Shown: positions 58,222-64,000 of the stretch, one piece after another
How the letters are laid out: each line of letters opens with the position of its first letter
How positions within the stretch are numbered: position 1 is the stretch's first letter
Source: Syncephalastrum monosporum B8922
Taxonomy: Eukaryota > Mucoromycota > Mucoromycetes > Mucorales > Syncephalastraceae
Length of the DNA stretch: 64,000 bases
Direction: 5' to 3'
Assembly (NCBI GenBank): GCA_000697355.1
Contig: JNEN01000793.1
Location: forward strand, 1-64,000
Notes under the pieces: model-generated
Databases searched by the model: none
The model's input: the letters and a program-made list of their open reading frames with translations, nothing else
Told to the model about the DNA's origin: nothing
Position numbers and translations under genes: made by a program

Positions 58222-60451
58222 TTACGCCTTCTTGGCGACTGTGCTGAACTTCTTGACGACTACAAAATGTGCACGTTAGGCACCTGGATGACAGAATAAT
58301 AAGCAATAAAGCATACCTCGTTCGATGCCGTCCAAACCCTTCTTCAGTTCCTCCATGGGCGGACCGAAGCTGAGACGGACAAAGTGATGGCAAGGGGACT
58401 CGAAGAGCTCTCTTCTGTGGGCGGGCTATAAAGCAGTGTACTTGAGTCAGCCTATCATAGTACATAAAAAGCGCACGAATGAACTTACGTTCACATCAAA
58501 GAAGATACCGGGCACAACGATACTATTCCCAAAAAGAAAATGAAAGAGAGAAACAATGAGGCTCCTTAATATCCTTGTGACACCTGACACTTACACTTTC
58601 TCCTTGAGACACTCTTCAAAGAACTGTAGACCAATGTCGATGGGGCTCGGCAGAGCGCATAAGTCAAGCCAGATGTAGAACGTGGCCTGGGGAGGCACAC
58701 GCACCTTGAGGCCAATCTCCTCGAGGCGCTGCAAGACATAGTCACGCTTGGCACGGAAGTGATGTTGCAAAAAGCGCGCCTCGTTCTTGTACACCTCGGG
58801 ATCCAACAGAGGAATAGCGGCCAACTGGAGAGGGTGGTTGGCACCACCTTCCAGGAACGAGCCGCAGCTCTGCATAGAGTCTACCACCGTCTTGGGTCCC
58901 ACGATCCAGCAGATGCGCCAGCCGGGAAGCTGCAAATGATGAAGGTTAATGCAGTATAAGTACCAAAGATAAAATAAATTGCTATGGTAAGTCTAGACTT
59001 ACTCTGAAGTTCTTTGTCAAGCCATCGATGATGATGACGGGGTCCTGGTCCACATCTATGGATAAAATTACTCAGGTCAGCCCCTTCCCTCCCCATATGT
59101 TGCTCCATCCTTCCAGCTTACCGTCTACATGCTCAGCAATACTGACGGTGCGGCCATTTTCGGCCTCCTCATGGGTATAAATGTACGCCGAGTAGAATTC
59201 TACGAAAAACACCGCGTCAGTTGGCATCATCATCCGTCTCATAAATGTGGAGCTTACCATCCATGACCATGGTCGCGTGACGCTCGCGTGCAATCTTGAC
59301 GAGGTCGCGCAGCTCACCGTTCTCGATGATCTGACCGGTGGGGTTACGCGGGTTGGAAGCGACGATGACGCCCAGACCGCGGTTGGAAATTTCTTTACGA
59401 ATAGTCGAAGGGTCAATGTGGTAGTTCGTCTCCTCTTCGAGCGTGGTTGGGATAGGCACAAAGCGCTTGAAAACGGAGAGCATCTGCTCATAGGCGGTGT
59501 ACTATTATAATAGAGTGAGTGATGCGCCACATGGTTTGTCAATTGGGTTACGCAAATGGCACGTCATTCCGTTAATTCTTACCTCAGGCAAAAAGTAACC
59601 GACGTTGACGTCTAGAGATGACCGAGATGAGAAAGCAAGATGAGGAGTAGATGGTGAGCTTACCTCCGATAGCAGCGGCGACACGGGTCAGACCAGCACG
59701 GCCTCCAGGTACAATACAGACCTATTGATAGCAAGGTCAATAAGGGAAACATCCCGGTCGCCAAGTAACTTACGTTTTCGTAGGTATATTTGGACTCCTT
59801 GTCCTTGCGGTATGTTTCATTGTACAGGTTGGCAACGGCCGTACGCAGTTCCTTAATGCCTGCGGTGGGTGCGTACTCATAAGACGAGATAGGCACCTCC
59901 ACATGAGTAGGTTTGTCGGCACAGCCATCAATATGGCCGACTAGAGATCATGTCACACGATGAGACCATGCCACAGCAGAATCGATCACAGCCCGAATTG
60001 TTACCTTCAGGGGCGCCTTGACCAAAGTTGGCTAGAGAATAGCAGAAGCTCGTCAGAATAAAGTGGCTCTTCAATACATAAGCGATATCTATGCTAATTA
60101 CCCCAGGATGCGTCACCATAGGTGAAGCCGTTCTGCATGGCGCGGTCCATGACATAGATCACGCCGGTGGAGCCAGGATGGTCGATGCCATAGATCTTGG
60201 CCGCCTCTTTAGCCTTAGTAGCCCGGTTCTCCATGCCAGGGTAGCTACGGAGGGTTTGGTGGGCAGACGAGTCTCGCTCGCTGTTGTATGGTATCACGCA
60301 TGTCAGCGAGTGACCTCTTGTCTGTGCGTAGAGGAAAGCCCACTAACCTGCGGATCTGCTCCATGACCTTTTGCGCGATATCAATGAAGCGCAGGCGACT
60401 GTTAGACGACTGGCGGCTCAGAGAAGGAGGGGTCTCTAATGAGTTGGTCAT
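58222..60451 (-). CDS. Class I/II PLP aminotransferase, 13 exons
   Basis: Exons on minus: 60451-60348, 60280-60102, 60031-60005, 59940-59774, 59721-59664, 59611-59583, 59501-59258, 59199-59122, 59055-59003, 58929-58595, 58522-58489, 58425-58317 and 58259-58222; 484 residues. Fold-type I marks include GQGAPEG, YEYAPTAGIKELRTAVANLYN, SNPRNPTGQII (Asn for PLP), the Schiff-base DGLTKNFR (Lys310) and WICW-type LPGWRICWIVGPK, then VRLSFGPP (Arg for the carboxylate). It could act on aromatic, branched-chain or kynurenine-type substrates; the specificity is not readable. Exons 3 and 6 are only 27 and 29 nt. No strong targeting signal is seen. Confidence 0.85.
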
Positions 60452-60688
60452 GATGTATCTTTGGTATGGGAAAGTAGAAGAAAGAAATGGGCTGGAGCTG
60501 GCAGATGACGGGTGCGACGCTTTAAATGCACAGGCAATGAGCGGGGCCGTGCTGTATTCCCTAAATCGGGCAAATTTACTGGAAAAATATGCTCCCGAGA
60601 GCAAGACAGCCCGCCGATGACGATCCAGTGTCATTTTTGAATTTCATCGTGTGAGAGACGGAGGAGAGCGCCAAGACAGGAGTGTCAG

Positions 60689-61195
60689 TTAATTTTTTAC
60701 TTTATTATTGAAGAGCGATCTGAACAGACGCGACAAGCGCTCGGCGAAAAAAGGAGTCATGGCAGCCGAAGCCGCGAGACGGACAGGCATCAGCACCTAG
60801 GATACATAAAAGATCCGTTAGATACGTCAGTAGGTGTATATGGAAGCATGTACCTTGACGACAGCATAGGAGGTCGCCAAATTGACCATGAGCCGACTGT
60901 CGGGGTCGATAGGATCGAAGCCATACCGACTTCTGAGTTTGCTCATGATTCGGTTGCCTTCCGCAATAGCTTCTTCGGGCACAGGCACCTGCACACCCGA
61001 GTATTCTAGACCATAATACACCAAGGGCAGAGGCACAATCGCGGTAATCTCGTGCAGCGCTGCAAATGTTGTCATGTAGGACGCAGGTTTGTCACGAAAC
61101 TGTTGAGCATATTTTTTGAACCCTCGCAGTGGCTTGCCAGGCGTTGAGGAGGGCGGCATCGTAGCCATCGTCCGGCGCATGAATCGATGGAGCAT
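60689..61195 (-). CDS. Small mitochondrial membrane protein, DUF1279/FAM210-like
   Basis: Exons on minus: 61195-60854 and 60796-60689; 149 residues. A basic, Ser/Arg-rich N-terminus (MLHRFMRRTMATM) looks like a mitochondrial presequence. The core FRDKPASYMTTFAALHEITAIVPLPLVYYGLEY is typical of the DUF1279/FAM210 group, with a membrane span, and a second hydrophobic segment (VLMPVRLAASAAMTPFF) lies at the C-terminus. The family is linked to the mitochondrial inner membrane, but its molecular function is unclear. An upstream ATG at 61225 is also possible. It lies in tandem upstream of the aminotransferase (238 bp to the aminotransferase start). Confidence 0.72.
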
Positions 61196-61378
61196 CCCGG
61201 ATGAGTTTTTGGGGGATGTACACACGGTGTCTCTATCTAATATGTCTAAATAGCTAATATGACTAGCTGTATATTACGGTGTGCTATTTGTAGCTTGTGC
61301 GCCGAGCGTGGCCAGAAAAAGAAGCAGTAAAGTGGAAATTTATTTAGGCAGGTGCCTACTTAATTTTTTCGTACATGA

Positions 61379-61416
<38 letters not shown>

Positions 61417-62043
61417 CTTGTGTTCTGGCCGACGCACGATATCAACACACGATCCAATAGTACAAACTCGGCTGATGTATCAAACTTTCATGAATGAATA
61501 CAATTTTTTTTAGTCGCCAATACCAGGTTTATTTTTTTTTTCCGTTCCTGAGAAAAGGACACACGAACCAGAGCCTGATACAGAAACAGAAGAAAAAAAA
61601 AGAATCGAAAAGGGCGTAAAGCTACAAGTGCGGGGGAGGGGCCGGAAGACCACGAAAAAGAGGCATCTCACACGCGCAGACATAAGAGGGAAGAGATATA
61701 AAAAAAGAAGAAACGGAGACGCAGGGAATAATGAAGAAAGGGGACTACCGTACGAGATCTACCCGCAGTAGGACTTCCTTATCATTCCTTGATCAACCGC
61801 AGAAAAAAGAAAAAAGAAAAAAGAGATCTCTGTCTTAACTGGCGCGTTCGTGTCGTTCCGGCATGGGAGGGCATAAATGCAGAAGATTAAATGCAGACAA
61901 GGGACAGTACAGGTATGTGCACATGATGATGAGGGTTAAAAAAAGAGTTGAGGGTCATCGAGCCCGCTTTGCAAGCAAAGCAGGACGACTACAAAGAAAC
62001 GAAAGGAGAGGAGAGGGTAAATGAATGACAGTAGTAAATAAGA
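61196..62043. other. Intergenic region with GT microsatellite
   Basis: This holds the GT run at 61382-61414 and purine-rich tracts on plus (61.58-61.83 kb), which are the 3' untranslated side of the C2H2 gene. No gene is seen. Confidence 0.55.
61382..61414. repeat. GT microsatellite
   Basis: About sixteen uninterrupted GT units in the 5' flank of the small mitochondrial protein gene. Confidence 0.92.
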
Positions 62044-63284
62044 TCATGATGAACACGAGGGAGATGAGCTGGTGGATGCGGCTGGGTTGTGTATCTTGGC
62101 GTGTCTTCGCAGATTGCTAACGACCGAGAAATGACGGCCACACCCTTCAACAGGACACTTGAATGGTTTCTAGAAATAAAAAGTGATGTGTCAAAAACAG
62201 AGAGTATAACGATGAACTCGGAGACTTACTTCACCGGTATGGCTATACATGTGTGTAGTTAAAGAGCTGGGGCGTGTGAACTTCTTGAGACAGACATGGC
62301 ACTTGTAGCGCTTCGGGATTGTGGACGTGGCCTTAGCGTTGAATGTAGCCATCATGTTATGCTGCATCGTGCTGCTATCCGTAGACGTCGGTGAGGACGA
62401 ACGCGACGAATGTGTACCGGACAGGCGGCGTCGAGGGCTGTACTGAACTTGTTGCATAAGAGGTGCTTCTGCTTGTTGCTGCGCTTGCTGATGCGCGAGC
62501 GGTGGGGCGTGGTGATAGTAGCTCGGTGGCGACGATCCTCGAGGCTCATGCATACCTGTACACAAGGTAAGATAAATGTCAGGCATACTCTTCGATAACG
62601 TGCTGCTCTTTTCTTTTTCTTTTTTGCTAATTTTTCTCTGTATTTACCTGCATAAAAGTAAGGATGATAAGCGGGGGGAGGGGTGTAAGCAGCTGGGCCA
62701 GCCAGCCGCGAGGGACACGAGAGAGGATCGTTGGTCGAGTTACTGCTAATGGTGGACGTATTGCTACTGTTGCTACCGCTGTGAGTGCTAACAGTGCTAG
62801 TCATGGTTGGGGTAGAGCTGTATACGCACGGGTCAACGGACAAGCCGGACTCATGCGGGGACAGATAAGGGGTGCGCATCTTGTTTGAATGATGATGCTG
62901 TGGAGGGTGCTGAAGATGATGTTGCTCGGACGACGGGTGGAATGCATAGCCTTGCTGGGGGGACACCGACGCAAGCGTACGGGCCGGCAGCTGAGGAATG
63001 AAAGGAGGAGAGGCGATGAAGCCTTGAGTCGCATGCGTCGCGCCAGCCGACGTTGCGGTATACTCAAAGGCATTCTGCTGAAGGATCGTACCATCAGTAG
63101 CAGTCGTCGGGAACGTGGCCATGAACTCGGGGTCCACGCCTTTCGACGGATAAAAGGGCTGCTGCTGAAGTTGACGATGGTGGTGCGAAGATCCAACAGC
63201 CGGCGCGCGCGGGAAGCCATGCGTCGCCGGAACCGCCTGCGAGTAGTTGAAGTCCAAGCTCATACCAGGATACACGGAAAGCAT
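62044..63284 (-). CDS. C2H2 zinc-finger transcription factor
   Basis: Exons on minus: 63284-62648, 62555-62230 and 62169-62044; 362 residues. Most of the chain is disordered and rich in His, Gln, Ser, Pro and Thr. The DNA-binding part is at the C-terminus: two fingers, YKCHVCLKKFTRPSSLTTHMYSH and FKCPVEGCGRHFSVVSNLRRHAKIH, joined by the classic TGEKP linker, which is created across the last intron. Two fingers at the extreme C-terminus resemble developmental and stress regulators of Mucorales and yeasts, but no ortholog can be named. An in-frame ATG at 63263 is an equally good start. Upstream, 63.3-63.5 kb is purine-rich on plus, as expected for a long leader. Confidence 0.87.
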
Positions 63285-63695
63285 TCAAACAATCGAAAAG
63301 ATACAAGGGGGGGAAAGGGGGAAAGTACAGTTATCGAAGAACCAAGCAAGCCGGTAGCTTCAATAGAAAGGAAAGGAAGAAGTCTTGGAAGTAAAAAGAA
63401 AAGAAAAAACAAACGGCACGCCGTGTCTTGTTGTGTGTGTAGAAAAGGGTAGACAGAAGAAAAAAAAAGATCTACTTTTTTTTTTGTCTGAAGGTAGTGG
63501 GGGAAGTGTAGAGAAGGAAGAGAGAAAAGGGGCAGAATAGCAAGTAGGAAAAGAAGAGAAATGAGTTTATTTAAACCAGCGCAACTGCTCAGGGGCCCCC
63601 AAAGAAGGAGGCCAAGGAGGTCACACACTTGCACGAGTTCATTGGCAACCACCAACCTTGGCCAGCCAACGACAGCGTCCCCACTCGTTACACAT
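63285..63695. other. Tandem intergenic region
   Basis: Purine-rich on plus (CT-rich on the coding strand), consistent with the leader of the C2H2 gene and the 3' end of the splicing-factor gene. No other feature is seen. Confidence 0.5.
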
Positions 63696-64000
63696 TTATT
63701 TGAATTTCGCATCATATATCGCCTCCGGTACGAACACCGCCGAGATCTAGCCCATAGGATTAGTTAAAGCGTATAAATCATTCCCAACACCCTTCCACCA
63801 CAATTACACACGCACACACACGCTCTTTCTTTCTCTCTCTTTTGAAATAATATCGCTTGTATATATACCTGTTTGCCGCCAAACCATCGTCCGTTCAAGG
63901 CATTCACTGCTTGTTCGCCGGCTGCGACACTATCGAACTTTAAAAACACTTCGCCCTACAAGACAAAAAAAGAAAGGCAGCCAAATCAGCCCCTTCCATA
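63696..64000 (-). CDS. RBM39/PUF60-like splicing factor, C-terminal UHM (partial)
   Basis: Only the 3' end is present. Minus-strand exons are 63955-63869 and 63746-63696 (stop TAA); sequence from 63956 to the window edge reads as intron. The exons encode GEVFLKFDSVAAGEQAVNAL, then NGRWFGGKQISAVFVP and a short tail. This is the end of an RRM of the U2AF-homology-motif type: the RWF triad in GRWFGG binds tryptophan-containing ULM peptides. RBM39 and PUF60 end in the same way. The missing upstream part should hold an RS-like region and further RRMs. Confidence 0.8.

Overview
The window looks like a chromosome segment from an early-diverging fungus, most likely Mucoromycota (probably Mucorales). 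Genes are dense and split by many short introns (mostly 45-80 nt, GT...AG, a few GC...AG). Several families typical of these fungi occur: an MHYT sensor, an HSPA12-type Hsp70, a SmgGDS-like ARM protein and a tandem zinc-cluster factor. There is no ribosomal, organellar, prophage or CRISPR signal. I rebuilt exon structures by hand from splice consensus, reading frame and family alignment. Every listed multi-exon model keeps frame to its stop codon, but none has transcript support.

Layout. 0.2-5.8 kb: an F-box/WD40 protein and a WDR20/CreC-type WD40 protein, both on minus. 8.0-11.6 kb, plus: an alpha/beta-hydrolase fused to a tyrosine-phosphatase-like domain, then an F-box/LRR protein. 13.4-23.1 kb, minus: a transcription factor with two tandem Zn2Cys6 clusters, a bestrophin-like channel, the DNA-repair nuclease FAN1, an unknown 185-aa protein and a secreted protein with a 45-bp minisatellite. 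23.9 kb: a short TA-flanked inverted-repeat (MITE-like) element. 24.5-32.7 kb: SmgGDS-like ARM protein, MHYT membrane protein and a PAQR receptor. 32.7-38.5 kb: gene-poor, with one small secreted double-psi beta-barrel protein. 38.5-40.8 kb: HSPA12-like Hsp70.

41.6-50.4 kb is the most coherent block. It holds an MFS exporter-type transporter, D-serine dehydratase, a RidA imine deaminase, a COG3964-type amidohydrolase and an ACS-type MFS transporter, with strictly alternating orientation and two divergent promoters. The enzymes form a plausible route: N-acyl-D-amino acid to D-serine to aminoacrylate/imine to pyruvate plus ammonia. I infer a D-amino-acid uptake and catabolism locus.

50.4-64.0 kb: a degenerate nuclease-like fragment, an O-fucosyltransferase-type protein, a DHHC palmitoyltransferase, a possible Mediator tail subunit, a 13-exon aminotransferase, a small mitochondrial membrane protein, a C2H2 zinc-finger factor and the 3' end of an RBM39/PUF60-like splicing factor cut by the window edge. 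Four introns start with GC, and several exons are very short (13, 14, 20, 27 and 29 nt).
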